64,000 nucleotides of DNA, taken from positions 124,001 to 188,000 of the forward strand of contig JAHREC010000016.1 in the NCBI GenBank assembly GCA_020081605.1, in the 5' to 3' direction. A program made the translations under genes and the position numbers. Every line of letters begins with the position of its first letter. Position 1 is the first letter of the stretch. Shown one piece after another: positions 47,626-60,457 of this stretch. Source of the DNA: Albifimbria verrucaria. Taxonomy: Eukaryota; Ascomycota; Sordariomycetes; Hypocreales; Stachybotryaceae. The notes beneath the pieces were generated by a model that saw only the letters and a list, made by a program, of their open reading frames with translations, was not told the origin of the DNA and did not search any database.

Positions 47626-48555
47626 GGTTGTTGCACCGCTTCAGTAATCACTCTATAAGAGCTGATGGAACTGTAGAGAAAGGGCGATAACTGGAGACAA
47701 AGCGAATGAGCAAAGGAGAGGGCGTCCTCCATCATTTCACCAGAAATCAACAGCAGATCTGGATACGGCGGCGTCAACTCCCATTCCCGTCCGTCATTGG
47801 CCAACTCAGGCAGAATTGACCGGTCCCGAAGCAACTCACATCAATCGCGCAGCCTTGCTTGGCGATGCTTAGCATCGCTGGCTTTGAGCCGCAAAGGGAC
47901 CGAGCGTGAGTGTGTGCTGCAGGGACATGGCACCCTGGCAGAATGTTTCGGGTCAAGCAAAAGTACTTCCTGTCATCCGCCAAAGATATGTGCGACAAGG
48001 GGTCGCACCCAATAATTCGGCACAAGGATTCATGCTGACGCGGGGTTATTGATGAATCTTGTGCCCGGCTCTGGGATTTATCTAAATGCAGTGTGATGGA
48101 AACCAATGAAGGATTTGGTCTGTCGTGACCAGGTGACAAATTTTGCCGTGATTTGGTATTGATGTTTATGATTGAGGGGCTTGTAAAAGTCCCTTAGGAT
48201 GACCCTTGATCCGTTGATTCAGATTTAGGGTACATGACTTGCCGAGGCTATGGACTATGGTAATAGCATAGTGGCCGACGAGATCTCGGGAAAGCAACCA
48301 ATCGGTCAACCTTAGAGCGAGGACCGAGTGGCCAGGCAAGGCAGGCGGAACCGCGCAAAGGATGGTGATGCGGCCATCTGCAGAAAGTTGTCCTTTGGAC
48401 GCTCAAGAGTTGCTGATACCTAGCTGAGTTGTTTGTATAAGATGACTGCGTCCTTTACCATGTTTCGTCCTGACCACCGGCGATACATCACTGCTCCCTG
48501 AACTACTCACTAGAAGGAATTTTGAACTATTTGGCCCATCCCAGGCGTCTTCAAA
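47626..48555. other. Divergent intergenic (GH55 / secreted protein)
   Basis: No gene supported. Holds the promoters of both secreted-protein genes. Confidence 0.5.
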
Positions 48556-49111
48556 ATGTTCTCTAAGCTCGTTACTCTTGCTTTCCTCGGCAGCGCCGTG
48601 GCAGCGCCAGCCAGTGGTGCCGCCCTGGCTCCTCCGACCTTCAGTCTGCTCGTACTTGCTACGCAACGGAGACACCTGCCAAGCTCTGCTACACTGCGCC
48701 AGACAATATCCCTCAGGATGTCGATGTCGCTGATGTCAAGTTCATCGCCGACTATCTCCGCGCCTATGGCGCCCAGATCAGGACCGGCCGCCTCTTCAAC
48801 ATGGCCGCGGCTGACACGCCCGACTGTGGCGAGTGGCTCCTCTACGCCTACGGCACCGCACAGGCGTTCGCCAAGCACATCAACAGCACGGTCAACACCA
48901 GCGTGCTGTTTGCCGACATCGCCACCACCATTGATGGTGGAGCCGGCGCCGACGAGACCCAAGTAGCTGGCTCCTGCTTGGCTGTGGCACTGATGGTGGC
49001 TCCCTTGGGGTCCAGGTCGACACGGCCAACCCCACGTACACGGGGTCCACCTACCCCAAAGGCTATGTGACCAATGGCATCCTGGTCAAGATTGTGGCTT
49101 CGGGAGCGTAA
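48556..49111 (+). CDS. Secreted protein of unknown function, frameshifted
   Basis: Starts MFSKLVTLAFLGSAVAAPAS, a signal peptide with AAP-type cleavage. The mature part reads LCYTAPDNIPQDVDVADVKF, then IRTGRLFNMAAADTPDCGEW and HINSTVNTSVLFADIATTID, ending TNGILVKIVASGA. It needs one extra base near 48655-48660 and another near 48978-48982 to stay open. About 184 residues with a few cysteines and one NST glycosylation site. I recognise the type as a fungal secreted protein but not a family. It is GC-rich relative to its surroundings and divergent from the GH55 gene. Confidence 0.65.
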
Positions 49112-50396
49112 GGGACGGCGTCTGTGCTGTACCTAGTGCTGGTACCTACGTTATATGTTTACATAGCAACCCCACATGCCAAGCCGATTGCAGCTCAGGG
49201 CCCTTTGTCCTTGGCATTTGATTCATATATCTTGCAGGCTTGCACTAATAAATGCGCTTCCAATTTCTTCTCGTTGCAATGTGTCCCGAATTGGAAGAAC
49301 CTCACGTAGACTAAGGACAATTCCCTATTGTCTAATGTACACTTAGATTGAGTATAAAAGTGGACCTTGATTCCTTCAGAGCCTTGCACCACTATCACGT
49401 TCTACTATGTACTCGACCATCCCAGGGCAGGATTCATATCAACTTTAGTCGCATAAGCCCAATGTAACCTATAGGCAACAGAAGTCCCCAAACTAGCTAA
49501 TGTGACCCAACCATCAAAAACTTCAGCGCCTATTGACAAAGAAGTCCGAAGCCGCTCTGGCAGGGAGCTGACTCTCGATTTTGCCCACTCCGCTTGACTG
49601 ATTGGTGGATGACTGCAGCCTAGGTTAGCATGGAAGCCTCGATATTGCTCCGCTTGCTTAAATAAGGTATAATATGTTTCCAGGTGGGATGTCAGCATCT
49701 TGGAGGATGAGGCGCCTATCAATATGTATCTATATCAGACATAAGCATGCGAAGGATACATATCAGGCACGCGCATTAACTACTGAATCAAACTCCAGAC
49801 ACCATGTCAGCCAGGACGTAAACTCAGAATAGGAAGGTCGAAAGACTACTTACTATCACGCGCTTCGTGAAGCCCCTACCAAGCGCCCAATTATTGGAAG
49901 GAATGTCCACTACGGAATCGCTGACCACTGAATTGTTTACGTGGATGCCAAATACGATCCTTTGCACCCGGAATTTCGGCTTCACCGGGTAGCTCATTGA
50001 ATGTGCGAAGGCTCCAACTATGTAGCGGACATGGATCTGACCCAATCAAAACCGGAGAGAACCTAGTAACATTGGCCGGCTAGTAAACTGGCTTATGATA
50101 GAAGTTCCAACGAGATATGAGCCAGAGCCTTTAGAAATCTCCCAGGGACTTTTTGTCGGCCCTTTCTCGGGATGACTGTTGGGCAAGGTTGTGGCTCCTA
50201 TGAGGGCTGAAGTTTCTGGCAATCGCGCGTGCCCACTCTCTCACGAGCCAGATAGTGGAGGTTTCTATCATGCCTCAAAATCACTGAGACTGTTGTAGTC
50301 CTTGCCCCTCTTTGTTGCTTTAGATTATCTCCCCTTCCCAAAGAGCCTTCGCCGCCAGCAACCTCCAAGCTCGAGCTCTCCTTGGGCGTGCACGAG
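49112..50396. other. Intergenic with dispersed repeat
   Basis: Two minus-strand open frames (49405-49722 and 49824-50045) have no motifs. The second overlaps the family 1 repeat copy, so I do not call it. Confidence 0.45.
49991..50057 (-). repeat. Dispersed repeat family 1, copy 3
   Basis: On the minus strand this 67 bp block aligns gaplessly to the copies at 9761-9827 and 38661-38727. Shared words are AGATCCATGTC and CACATTCAATGAG. Confidence 0.65.
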
Positions 50397-51700
50397 ATGG
50401 CAAAAATTCCTTGGTTTATCTGCGTGGCTATATGCCTCTTTGCCCTCTTATCACCTACTGGTGCACTCGTGATTGGTGACATCTTCACAGTTCAAGGCGG
50501 TAACACTAATGGCGGTTGCGATGCTCGAATCGCCACATTGAACGCATGGCGAACGGAGTGCGAATTTTCTCTCGATGAGGCCTTGCTCGCCATCGAAGAC
50601 TATGGGCAGACCAAGAAAGACGCAAAGGAACCGGGAGATCAGGCCTCGCTGAGCACGAGGGCTGAACGAGTCCAAGCGGCAATGAATACTTGGTTCGGTA
50701 TCAAACTAGGAAGTAACCCTGATGCTAACACTATCGAAGCAATTAGATGTGAGTAATCATTACCATACACCTTGATCATGTGTTTTCTGGGCTATTGCAA
50801 TATTTTCTACAGGCCTTCATAAGCCCCTCTCGTCCCTCCCATAACCTAGAAGCACCGGCTTGACTGATGCCGTGATCAGTGGAAATTCAATATGTGAAGA
50901 ACTTTTTGGGAGAAGAAGGGCAGGAGAGTATCCTCGGGAGTCCTTTTGGTTACACTGTGACACTACCTTTCTCGAGGAAAAGATCCTGAAGACATCGCAG
51001 AGACCTACGAGGGCTTCAATATTATTGACGACGAAGGCGACCTCATCAGCATTAGCAGAATACCCGGGTACCAAACTCAGCTAAAAAGGACAAAAGCATC
51101 AAGCCGTGGTGGGCTGGTGACCATACAACGATAAACGCTTATTACTTCGACGCGCTTGGGGCCAATTTCTGCACTGGAGATCACCTCGGCCTCACCGCTG
51201 CTGTCGAGCCATTTGAACGAGGCCCAGATGGGAAGGCCCACCCTCGCAGCCAGATTGCAAGCATCATCATCTGCCCGTATGCCTTTGACACCAGCCCGAA
51301 GCCGAACAGTTACAGAGAAGCAAACAACCTCATCACCGTGGCCAGGAGTTTTGCGGAGGTTGTGCCTAAGAGTGCCACGCTTCTTCATGAGGCTTTCCAC
51401 GCCCTGCGCGGAAACGCATTTCTATCTGGCAAGGCAGAAAGCAGTAAGAATTCAGCCCCCAATCTATGCTCTGTGAACCTAGACGTATACTGAATTGGTG
51501 GAATGACAGCGGATCTCGGAGAATGCATAGGTTTTAATGCTGCAACGCAACGCAAAAATCCTGAGAACTATGTCTTCTTCATCGCCCACATGAATCATTT
51601 GTTCGGAGAGCCCGATGGCAATCAGCCCTGGTCGATTGGGCGTAACTGGGATTTCGCGATTCAGGGCAACGCTAGAATCTTTGGAGCGGTTTCAATTTAG
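50397..51700 (+). CDS. Secreted HExxH metallopeptidase-like protein, frameshifted
   Basis: Putative secreted zinc metallopeptidase. MAKIPWFICVAICLFALLSP is a signal peptide. The central region has DPEDIAETYEGFNIIDDEGD. The zinc motif is in SATLLHEAFHALRG (HExxH), followed downstream by ECIGFNAATQRKNPENYVFF. The NPENY stretch resembles the asparagine/Tyr turn after the zinc helix of deuterolysin-type (M35, aspzincin) enzymes, where a third Asp ligand would be expected; I cannot assign that ligand with confidence. Introns: about 50748-50812 and 51447-51510 (both with GTGAGT/GTAAG donors). At least two frame breaks between 50813 and 51100. About 390 residues. Confidence 0.7.
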
Positions 51701-52205
51701 TGCCAGAAGGAGGACGGAAAATTGATGCATGCAACACCGCTGACACTGAAGTATAAACGTTACGACATGTGGATTAGATGAAGTACATTGATTGAGTGGT
51801 AATGCGTTCCTGGGTCCTAACGCCGCCGTATGCCTCGTTTTTGAAACATAGCCATGGTTCAGTTGCTAGCAAAAGCTGAGAACCCATGTTGAAAATGGAA
51901 TGTTGTCTTGGCTCAAATGAACAAGCTGGGTTATGTGCAATTTCTATTTCCGCAAATCTGTTTGCATGAAGGATGAATCATCGTAGCCAAGCCACAAGAT
52001 ATTCGCGCCACGAAATTCAGTAAAGAGCAAGATATGAAGCAGATGACCTCCCTGGTATTATGAAATACTCACTTAGAATAGCATCCCAAATTTCCATGTA
52101 GAACAACTTGTTGATCTGGATAGCTTCTCGACACCCTACCTCATTACCTCATTCTAGGTCTTTCGCTGCCTCCCCATCTTTATTTGCAATCTTGACTCAT
52201 ACGAA
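51701..52205. other. Intergenic between convergent genes
   Basis: No coding frame recognised. Confidence 0.5.
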
Positions 52206-53117
52206 TCATTCTTCCTCGGGAGGATAACGCGGCACGTTGCGGATATCCCATCGCTCCTGTTCCCATGCAGTGACTGGGGGCTTGCCTTGGAAACGGCTTG
52301 CTTCCAGGCACTTCTAGCCTCTGGGTTGGTCGCCGAGGCCTCCTGCTCTGGGGCAGGGTCGCCCGAGTGCCCGACACTAGGCCAGAGACGAAACTCACAG
52401 ATGATTGTACGTCCTTGCCCATGCTGCTCCAAGCCCCGAATTTCTCTTCCACCCACATGTCTTCATTGAGCAGCCAGAAATAAATGATGAGGGATCGCCA
52501 GTTGAATTGGCGATGTAGTTCAAGATACTCCGATCCAGGTGGATAGAACGTGCCAAGGGCGTCGTACAAGTCATGATACCACTTCTCCTTCATCGAATCG
52601 TCTTTTTGCGGTACCATGTATGCTGTGAATGTGACGCGGCCCTCCAAATCTGCGGTAGGATATGCGTTGACATGTTCAAATGTGAGAAATCGGGACGCTG
52701 CTTGCGATGATGACGACGACGAAGTGTTATGCAGTGCCGAGCCGACCACGTAAGAGTCTTGTGACTGATCGTTTTGTTGGAGGTTCCGCAGAAACTCCTC
52801 GCAGGCAGGGAATCTTGAAAATTCTTCAAGTCTTCCAGCGTTCGCCAGACTGATTTAACGACAATTCAGTCAAAGGTTATGCTGTCACGATTTGCATCGA
52901 TAAAACTCACCTACGACATAGGCAGCCTGCTCAGGATTCTCAACCATTCTTCCCACAGATACCTTCCGGACACCTTTCACGCCCGCAAGGGCCCAACATG
53001 CACATCCTCGTGAGTGACGGGCCACGTTGGCCACTCCTGCACCTTCGGTAAGTGGAATCGCGTCCAGGTTATGAACCCCTTGCCAATCTGTTTTGCTGTT
53101 CGATTGAGACGAGCCAT
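52206..53117 (-). CDS. ABM/dimeric alpha-beta barrel-like protein, frameshifted
   Basis: Starts MARLNRTAKQIGKGFITWTR. The segment VKGVRKVSVGRMVENPEQAA then, after an intron at about 52851-52910, VWRTLEDLKNFQDS and ACEEFLRNLQQND reads like an antibiotic-biosynthesis-monooxygenase-type ferredoxin-like fold. This would be a tandem-domain protein, as a second such stretch is RFLTFEHVNAYPTADLEGRV. It ends DIRNVPRYPPEEE at 52206. Frame breaks at the CCC near 52803, near 52430 and near 52275. Reaction unknown; small-molecule monooxygenase or stress-type role is only a fold-level guess. Confidence 0.55.
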
Positions 53118-54045
53118 GGCTGCTCAGGCCGTGGAGACAATAAACTATTGCGTTGGGAAAAGGAAGGCTAAGCGTGCTCAGCTAATTTTAAGGCTGTAGT
53201 AAGGCGGGGTATTCAAGGCTTTTAAGCCTTATTGTACAAAGATACTAGGAAGGGTCAAAGAGTAAATATGTCATTATAGAATATTATAAAGATCAATAAA
53301 GTAAATAGGCTTAAAACTAGTTTTCCAATTATGTTTAGACGTTGAGATATTAATTAATTAATATCCATTTCTTATTAATATATCTATATATATACGTGTA
53401 TAACTATATAAATTCTGGAATTCATGTATTTTATTAAAGCCCAAATCCATAATCTACCTACACAATCGCGGTGTTTAGGCGCACGATACGTTCAAGATCA
53501 AAATAGTCGGACTTGATGATTGAAGAGAAGTTATGGATTGATTAAAACAAATGCAAAGTTAATGCCTTCCTGTACAGATCGAATGATCCTCAAGCAGGTC
53601 GAAGCTCTAGGGTAAGTACAAAGCAAAATAAATACAGGGCATTCCATTCCCAACACAATATCTCTTTACGTCTCTCAACAATCCAATTTCATAACTCGAA
53701 ATCAACTTTAATAGTTAGTTATAGCCCCCATGGCTGCACGACAGAGATTGTTAAATATACCCTAACCTCAACTTGAATCGCGGAAATGGATCATACTGAT
53801 AGTCCATCAGCTAACAGAAGACAACAACTCCCATTTCCGAGTCTATTACTAGAGTAGGGAGCAAGTTCAACCTTGAAATCTGATCTTTTCGCGTTGATCA
53901 TCACTGTTGCTTAATTTCCACACTAGATCATGCTAGTCTAACCGAGCTCCAGAAGGCGGCATCAACGTCCTTCGGCCTCACCCCGGCTCTGGGTCCCAGA
54001 CAGACAAACCTCGATATAAGTTCTACGAAAGGATCAGGAGGGAGC
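53118..54045. other. AT-rich intergenic
   Basis: 53220-53460 is TA-rich (runs such as TATATATATA and TTAATTAATTAAT). No gene. Confidence 0.5.
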
Positions 54046-55874
54046 TCATCTCCTCACACGGCATAAGAATCGCTCACCTGCTAGGAGACCATCCACTCTG
54101 ATTGTGATCAGTCTTTTCCCAGGGGTCATCACCTGGGGTGTCTGGTGTAGGGCACCGAAGTTATTCACTTTGGGTATTTCTGGGACATTCCGCAGCTGCG
54201 CCGGTCTATTTCTTCGTGCGGAAAATAAACTTTCAGAGCGGGCGAGCTCTTCATCGACCGTGGGCGTACCACCTGAGGAGCTATCCCTCATGGCACTCGG
54301 CGTGGCAAAGCATTCACAAGTTTGGGGCGATCCAGACCACTGGCCGTTGAGAAAGTAACCCTCGTCCATCTCGGCAGTGAAGCAGTCAGGGGCCGAAGAG
54401 ACCATGACTCCCTTTTGCTGTAGATACCACTCCACCTCGTCACAGTCGTAGAAATCGTCCTCCAATCCTGGTACGACAAAACGTATTCTTTTACCCATGC
54501 ATGGGTCTCGCGTTCTGCCGATGAGTGGTGTCCCTGCTACTTGGCCGGCTGGCAGAATCTCGGAACGAAATGAATCGAACTGTCGGCTGCTGACAACATG
54601 TTTGTAATTCTGTGCCTGTGATGTCCTATCAATAACAAAACTTGTATTGCCATGACAGCCACCGACGTCTTGGTACGCGCAGTTGTTGAGTTGTCTAGAG
54701 GTATCTGCTCGGCTAGTCTGATCTGGGCATTGTCGGTCACGCGGGGTGTCAAATCGGTCCATGGCGAGGCAGTTACTCATACGCCGTGCAATAACGTCGC
54801 GATTCTCGAAAAGGAGCGGAAATCCGAAGACAGCAGCGTAGAGATGGTGTGGAGGATTAGGCATAAACAGCAGATGAAGCCCTTGCTCGAGAACCCCGCG
54901 GCGAAGTCGTCTAGCAAATGTTGGGTCCGAATTGGGAAGTACTGAGTGCTGAAAGAGCGGCTGAGGTATTGGGTTGGATGGGAAAGCAGTCTTCTCCACA
55001 GAAGATAAGGTGGAGATACGGGTTGAAGGTATACCAGCTTCGGGCGCCGTGTCGAGAATCAAGCCGAAGGGAAGCTGGTGCTGTTTTGCGCAGCCGGTTG
55101 GAGAGGAACTTTGTCACATGCTGGTGACGGCATATCAGTCGGAGTATAGAGGGGTTCGTCCTGAGACCATAGGCCCAAGTTTTCTGGATGGAAATTGCGA
55201 GGGCGGCTAGTGATACTGTCTTCAGCTCGAGCCGTGGGAGATGCTGCAAACGCCTGGATAAACTCTACGTCAGGCGGATGAGATCCCATCAAACCGGGAA
55301 ATAGGACCTCAGGGCAGCTGCTGGACCTGCTACCCGAGCGAGACCTGGTCATCTGCCTCGGGGATAGCCTTTTCGAGCTGCAAGAGTTGAACCCAGAGAC
55401 ATTATGTCTCGCGGTGGTATGGCGCTCAGCGACACCCTCGCTGGGCTCAACGCCGTTGACTTTCTGGGTCAGTGTTAGAAACTTGTTAGTCGTTTGCTGG
55501 AATTGGCGTCCGAACTGGGGATCCCGCTCAAGTAGGTCACTAGCTACAGCAAAACCACGTAGTTCAGTGAAGGCTTCGTTCATCTGCTCGGTAATATTTT
55601 CCAACTCATTGATCCTGTCTTGCATAAATTGTACAGACATTGCCTTTCGGTCGCGGTATGCCTTTTGTGCGCGCCGGAGCTGGGTCCGTCGGTGCTTCCG
55701 AAGACAAGGCGTTAGCATCAACCGTTCTCGAGGATGGTAGTAAGAGGGGAAAGTGGTGATGGCGATACTCACATGATCTGCTACTGATCCATGGCTGCTT
55801 GTCAACTTGGGACGCCCCTCCCACGCCTTTGCTGAGGGACTTTGTCGTGATCGAGCAAGTTGACTGGCTGGCAT
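54046..55874 (-). CDS. bZIP transcription factor, one frameshift
   Basis: Nuclear leucine-zipper regulator of the fungal Yap-like/AP-1 class. It starts MPASQLARSRQSPSAKAWEG. An intron of about 80 bp (GTGAGT donor at about 55770) precedes the basic region RRTQLRRAQKAYRDRKAMSV. The zipper MQDRINELENITEQMNEAFT then has heptad spacing. The C-terminal region has LEQGLHLLFMPNPPHHLYAA, VFGFPLLFENRDVIARRMSN and the terminal VPGLEDDFYDCDEVEWYLQQ, a block shared with many Pezizomycotina bZIP proteins. One A is missing at about 55093 (PAAQ to QHQLPFGLILD). About 580 residues. No target can be inferred. Confidence 0.85.
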
Positions 55875-57260
55875 GGCGTTTGCTTCTGTGGCTGTGGTAT
55901 AGCGACCTGGGCCGGAGGCGGAGCGTGGAATTTTGGTGTGCAGTCGATGTAAGACTCGGCGCTGAGGGTGGACGACAAATCTTGGTGCATCATAGACAGC
56001 TACACGCAGTCCCTGCCCTGGAGCGGAGACGCGATCTAGAAATGATGCTACTGGAATTGCTGGATACCGTGTGGAGCCAGGATGATCAAGGTGCGTAGGA
56101 AGGAAACATCGTAGATGCTTCGAAGCATGGAACACCCGCGCCTGTGAGAGGGTCGCCAACATGGCATTCTCTAAGGCTACGGGTGTGAGGTGAGATTCAT
56201 ACCATATCTTAGTCCTATCTAGGTACCATCTAATGACCAACGTTATGCACCAGCCCCGCTGCACGGCGTCTTCAGCCTCTCCAATGCGATCCACCCTGTC
56301 ACGACATCGACGACTGGGTAGCTTGTGAGAAAGCGGGGAAAAGGAAAAGAAGAGCCGCTCATCGTGCAAGTGCGTGAGCAACGTCCAGACGGCATGATGA
56401 ATTCTGCACTCTAGGTGACAGATGGAGTGGGCATCAAGCCGGATCGGGCTCCACGTCCGAAATCTTCCAACATGACATACTAGGTTGTCGTATTACTTTA
56501 TTTGAAACTATTCTTGCCTGGAGGACACTACTTCAATGTTTTTCCTCGAGTAAGACATATGAGATCGACTGCCCAGCCCTGCGGGAATAGATGTATTGGC
56601 CTTAATAAATCTAGGCGTTCTTGTAGATGATAGGAAAGACGTCTTTGCTCCCGAGAGAGAGGGAGGCCGAGGGTGGATGGGTGGTTGATAGATTTGTCCG
56701 AAGAGAAGCAGGTATTTGTTGATTTATCATCGGCTGAGCCGAGGCTGGACCCGCTTACTAGCTGGAAAAATTACGCTACGCGTCCCCACTCTTCTGCAGG
56801 GCCCTTTCTCCGAGATCAGATTACCACCACCGAGAACCTTGTCCGGGTCTATCCAGTGTAACTGTACGGGCCTTGATGAAACGGTGTAGATGGGTGTGTA
56901 CACTGATGTTTGTTCCTTACTTCAAAGAACATGTGATGCGAAATACTCGTGGGAATTACATGTCAGATGAAGCCAATCGAAACCAGTATGTCACGCAGAT
57001 ACATTGTATACGGGTCTGGGCTCCGAGGCACTTGTTGAACCTCGGCCGTACTAAATCCACCACCATTTCTGCTACCCATCAAACTACCGATACGCAGGAC
57101 AACGTAAACAAGCAGCTCAGAGGTTGGGTCTGGTTTATGTATATTTAATAACACTTGATTCACGTTGAAGAATAGAAATCATAGGTGCTAGCCTGTTTCA
57201 TAGCATTCTCATCCTTTATTAAACAATCCTTTTCAACAAGAGCCAGAACTGATAGTCACC
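55875..57260. other. Divergent intergenic (bZIP / tautomerase)
   Basis: A minus-strand frame continues upstream of the bZIP start to 56381, but it is low-complexity and I consider it 5' leader. Nothing else supported. Confidence 0.5.
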
Positions 57261-57868
57261 ATGCCTAAATGGGTCTTCACTCACACCAAAGGTGCCTTCA
57301 CCTCAGACGACAAGGAGACGCTTGCCAAGGGCATGAGCAACATCTACAAGACGTTTGGATTGCCCGCTTTCCTGGCCCATGTGCACTTCTCAGAGTTGGA
57401 CGCTGATGACATGTGGAGTGGCGGTGAGCACTCGCATGCCTTCACCACAATCACCATTTACCACGCAGCCGCCAACATTAGCAGCAAGAAGGAAGACGAG
57501 AACTTCTTAAAGGCTCTGGATGATGTTGTCCGACCTGTCCTTAAGCCCAAGGGCGTCAGTTGGGAGTCGAACATTTACGAGACTCCCCGCGATAACTGGA
57601 GAGTGCAGGAATGGCGCCTCCAGACTTTGGCACCGATATGTTGAACAAGTGGATCAAGAACAATGCTTTCAGCAAGGAGGACGAGGAGGACCTATTGACT
57701 AAGCAGGGATACTTTGTGAGTTGTCTCCCTACACAAGGCCTCGGAATGAAGAAATGCTCATCGAAAAAAGGACAACACTCTGTGGGAGCGGCCCAACTTC
57801 TTCGCAAGGGATTAATTATACCTTTCGGCCAGGGAGTGACACAACTGATCGACATCACATCGACATAG
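57261..57868 (+). CDS. Tautomerase-superfamily (cis-CaaD-like) protein, one frameshift
   Basis: Starts MPKWVFTHTKGAFTSDDKE, with the N-terminal Pro after Met that serves as catalytic base in the tautomerase superfamily (matching the fungal Tautomerase_3 group). ETLAKGMSNIYKTFGLPAFL and HAFTTITIYHAAANI follow in order; the conserved C-terminal NWRVQGMAPPDFGTDMLNKW requires one extra G near 57609. The product would be about 150-200 residues. Where it ends is unclear: the frame is open to 57868, or a GTGAGT donor at about 57716 could begin an intron. Substrate unknown. Confidence 0.75.
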
Positions 57869-59591
57869 AAAATTAGAACGAGTCCTTATTTCGTGGTGGG
57901 ATTGCGTTTCTTGACCGATTGATGATTTTGACCGTTACTTGATGTCTCCATCTATTCAAGTCTGAGAGGGCTCATTGGCCGCCCTGAGCGTAAAAACGGC
58001 TCTGCTAATGCTGCAAAGTGTGCGCTGGTGCGGTACTTTAGCTAATTCGAAACTTGCCTATGATACTTGCGATAACTGCTGATTAAAACCTCCAATACTA
58101 CCTGTATCATGAATATAACTATCTCTTGAATGCCTTCCGTCACATAGTAGGTCAACCTTATGCACGGGATCGAGTCTGGTGATTGTTCTTCCCGCGGAAC
58201 CCAGGGACAGACATTGGCTACAAGAGCCGAAGAAGTGTGCACTAGACGATATGGTCTAAATTATGACCAAGGTTGCGAGGTGCTTCTCCATGTATATCAA
58301 AAGGATGGCAGAGAAACTATCATATACTCTGGAGAACGGCGGGATGGCTCGGTCTTTATCATTATTGCTGCCTAGACTTATCAACACATGGCGATATATC
58401 ACGGAGAACAAGAGCAAGATATTCCACTTTAAAGTCCCATGAGTTTAGTTACTATGGGATGAATTAAAATACTCTACTTAAGAAATTCCATCTAGCTAGA
58501 TGCATTCTGGTTGATTGCCTTTTTCTTTGGCCCCAGAGTGATCGTATGCTGTCTTCAGAGATGTCTTTGGTTCTTTTAAAAGCTCAAAAAGCCTGATTGT
58601 TAGCTGTCATCTATTTGATAATCTTGTAAGCCCACTGTTATGAAGAATAGCTTTAGGGATAGCTGGGCACTGCCGCGTAGACGTTTGGTCTGTACGCATT
58701 GCGTGGAAGAGATGCTGGAGTGTTTTCTTGGTCTTTGTCTCCTGGCCGAATTTTATGAGCGTCTAGGAGCAGTACCAGCTGTTGAACACTCTGAGAACAG
58801 CGGAGCTTGGATCATTTTGGGTCTGCTATGGCGATTCTGGGGTCGCGGATGTAGGTGGGTTCTTAGAGAGATGCCCGACCCGGTCCGCGAGGATCGTTTA
58901 GATCAAGTCACAGGAGTCAGGGGTGGGAAATTGATATGTTATACGGCCTGAAGTATGATTTAAAAAGATCTCCTCATTGTTATAACCTCAGAGTCTACGG
59001 CTCCGCAGGATGATATTGTCGTTGGCAAGTTATACAGGATGGACTCAGAGACTTGCCGAGGCTCAAATGCATTCATTGGGCGAGACAATCAGGGAAAAGG
59101 TTCAATCTTTTGATGGCTGAGTGGGGCAATTGACTCCTCTATTCTCCGCATTTATGCCAGGAGCTTAAGGGGCTGTGGCATTGAATTCTTGGGAGACGGG
59201 TAAGCTTCTCTGTCCAACCCGCCCAAGACGGCATTTAATACCCTTTGGATCACACTGCAAGCTTAGAGGAAGGCAATGGCATTTTAGACCTGCCTTACAA
59301 GCCATGAAGTGCCTCTTAACAGTGCGAAAAAGATGCTTTAGTATGGGCTCGGCTCCTCGGCACTCAAGGTTATTGTTTTATAATCTATTTACGTCGAGGG
59401 ATTTTTCATCATGCAGAAGGAGATGGCCGAAACCTCCATGTGAACGGTTTTCCTCTACACATTACTTATAGAAAGGTATATATTGCAACGTTGTCCGCAA
59501 AGATCCGGCCTTGGACGTCGCCACAATCGTGCCCGGCCTGTCTTGTCAGCTTCTTTATCCCGAACACTTGCGAACTGCTTTCTTCCTCAAA
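57869..59591. other. Intergenic
   Basis: About 1.7 kb. A 103-codon frame at 58640-58951 (+) is the longest; it has no motifs or start context, so it is not called. Confidence 0.45.
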
Positions 59592-60457
59592 ATGGTTGAG
59601 TTACGCTCTGCGGTCTACATTGCCCCACCAACCCTGGCAATCAGGCCTCCTCCCATTTCGAGCAAGGGGACTGGTCACCTATTTCCTGCACCCTTATTTA
59701 TTCAGCAAAAGAGGCCGTCCTTGTGGACACGCCTATCACAATCAAACAAACTCAGGATCTTATTCAATGGATCGAGAAGATTGCCCCTGGGCGCCGACTA
59801 TCGTACATTTACATTACACATGGCCATGGTGACCACTTCTTCGGACTTCCTCTCCACCTCGATCGCTTTCCCGAAGCAGCACCTGTTGCGACAATGGCGA
59901 CGGTGAAACATATGGAGCAACAGGTCGCGGAGCCATACTACTACGATACCTGGGAGTCCCGATTCCCCGGACAGATTTATAAGCCCTTCAAACTGGCCCA
60001 ACCTCTTCCGGACAACCAGTTCAAACTCGAGGGTCGTTGGGTATTCCAGGCAGTCGAATGTGGCCATACCGATACTCATGATTCAACAGTTCTCTGGGTC
60101 CCAGACCTGAAGTTGGCTGTTTGTGGAGATGTCGTTTACGGTCAAGTGCATCAGATGTTCTACGAGGCGAACACGCCAGCGAAACGCGACGAGTGGATTC
60201 GGGCTATCGAGAAGGTCGAAGCTCTTTGTCCTGCTTACGTCGTTCCAGGACACCGCCAGGCTGAAGAGATCGACGGAGTATGGCACCTGGAAGCAACTAA
60301 GAAATATATCCAGGATTTTTCCCGAGTTGTTGAAAGCAAGCCAAAAGATGCCTCTGAGGTCGTCAGAGCGATGCTGGAGTTGCATCCAGATCGCTACAAT
60401 ACAAATGCCCTGGCATTGAGCGCGCTTAGGGTCTTTGCAGCGGCGCAAAATGATTGA
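59592..60457 (+). CDS. Metallo-beta-lactamase-fold hydrolase, one frameshift
   Basis: Binuclear-zinc hydrolase of the MBL fold. Ligand motifs are all visible: THGHGDHFFG (HxHxDH), the distal His in CGHTDTHDST, Asp in VCGDVVYG and His in VVPGHRQAEE. The start MVELRSAVYIAP leads to EQGDWSPISCTLIYSAKEAV, whose VLVDTP segment is the usual strand before the zinc motif. One base is missing in the C4 run at 59623-59626. About 288 residues, no signal peptide, so probably cytosolic. Similar fungal proteins act on lactones, thioesters or glyoxalase-type substrates; substrate here is unknown. Confidence 0.88.

Noticed and set aside
49824..50045. Minus-strand 73-codon frame beginning MGQIHVRYI
   Set aside because: It starts inside the family 1 dispersed repeat; the open frame is incidental.
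55059..56381. Long N-terminal extension of the bZIP frame
   Set aside because: Low-complexity upstream part; the ATG at 55874 gives the typical bZIP start and the rest looks like 5' leader.
58640..58951. 103-codon frame MKNSFRDSW
   Set aside because: No recognisable domain, no introns, no conserved context.
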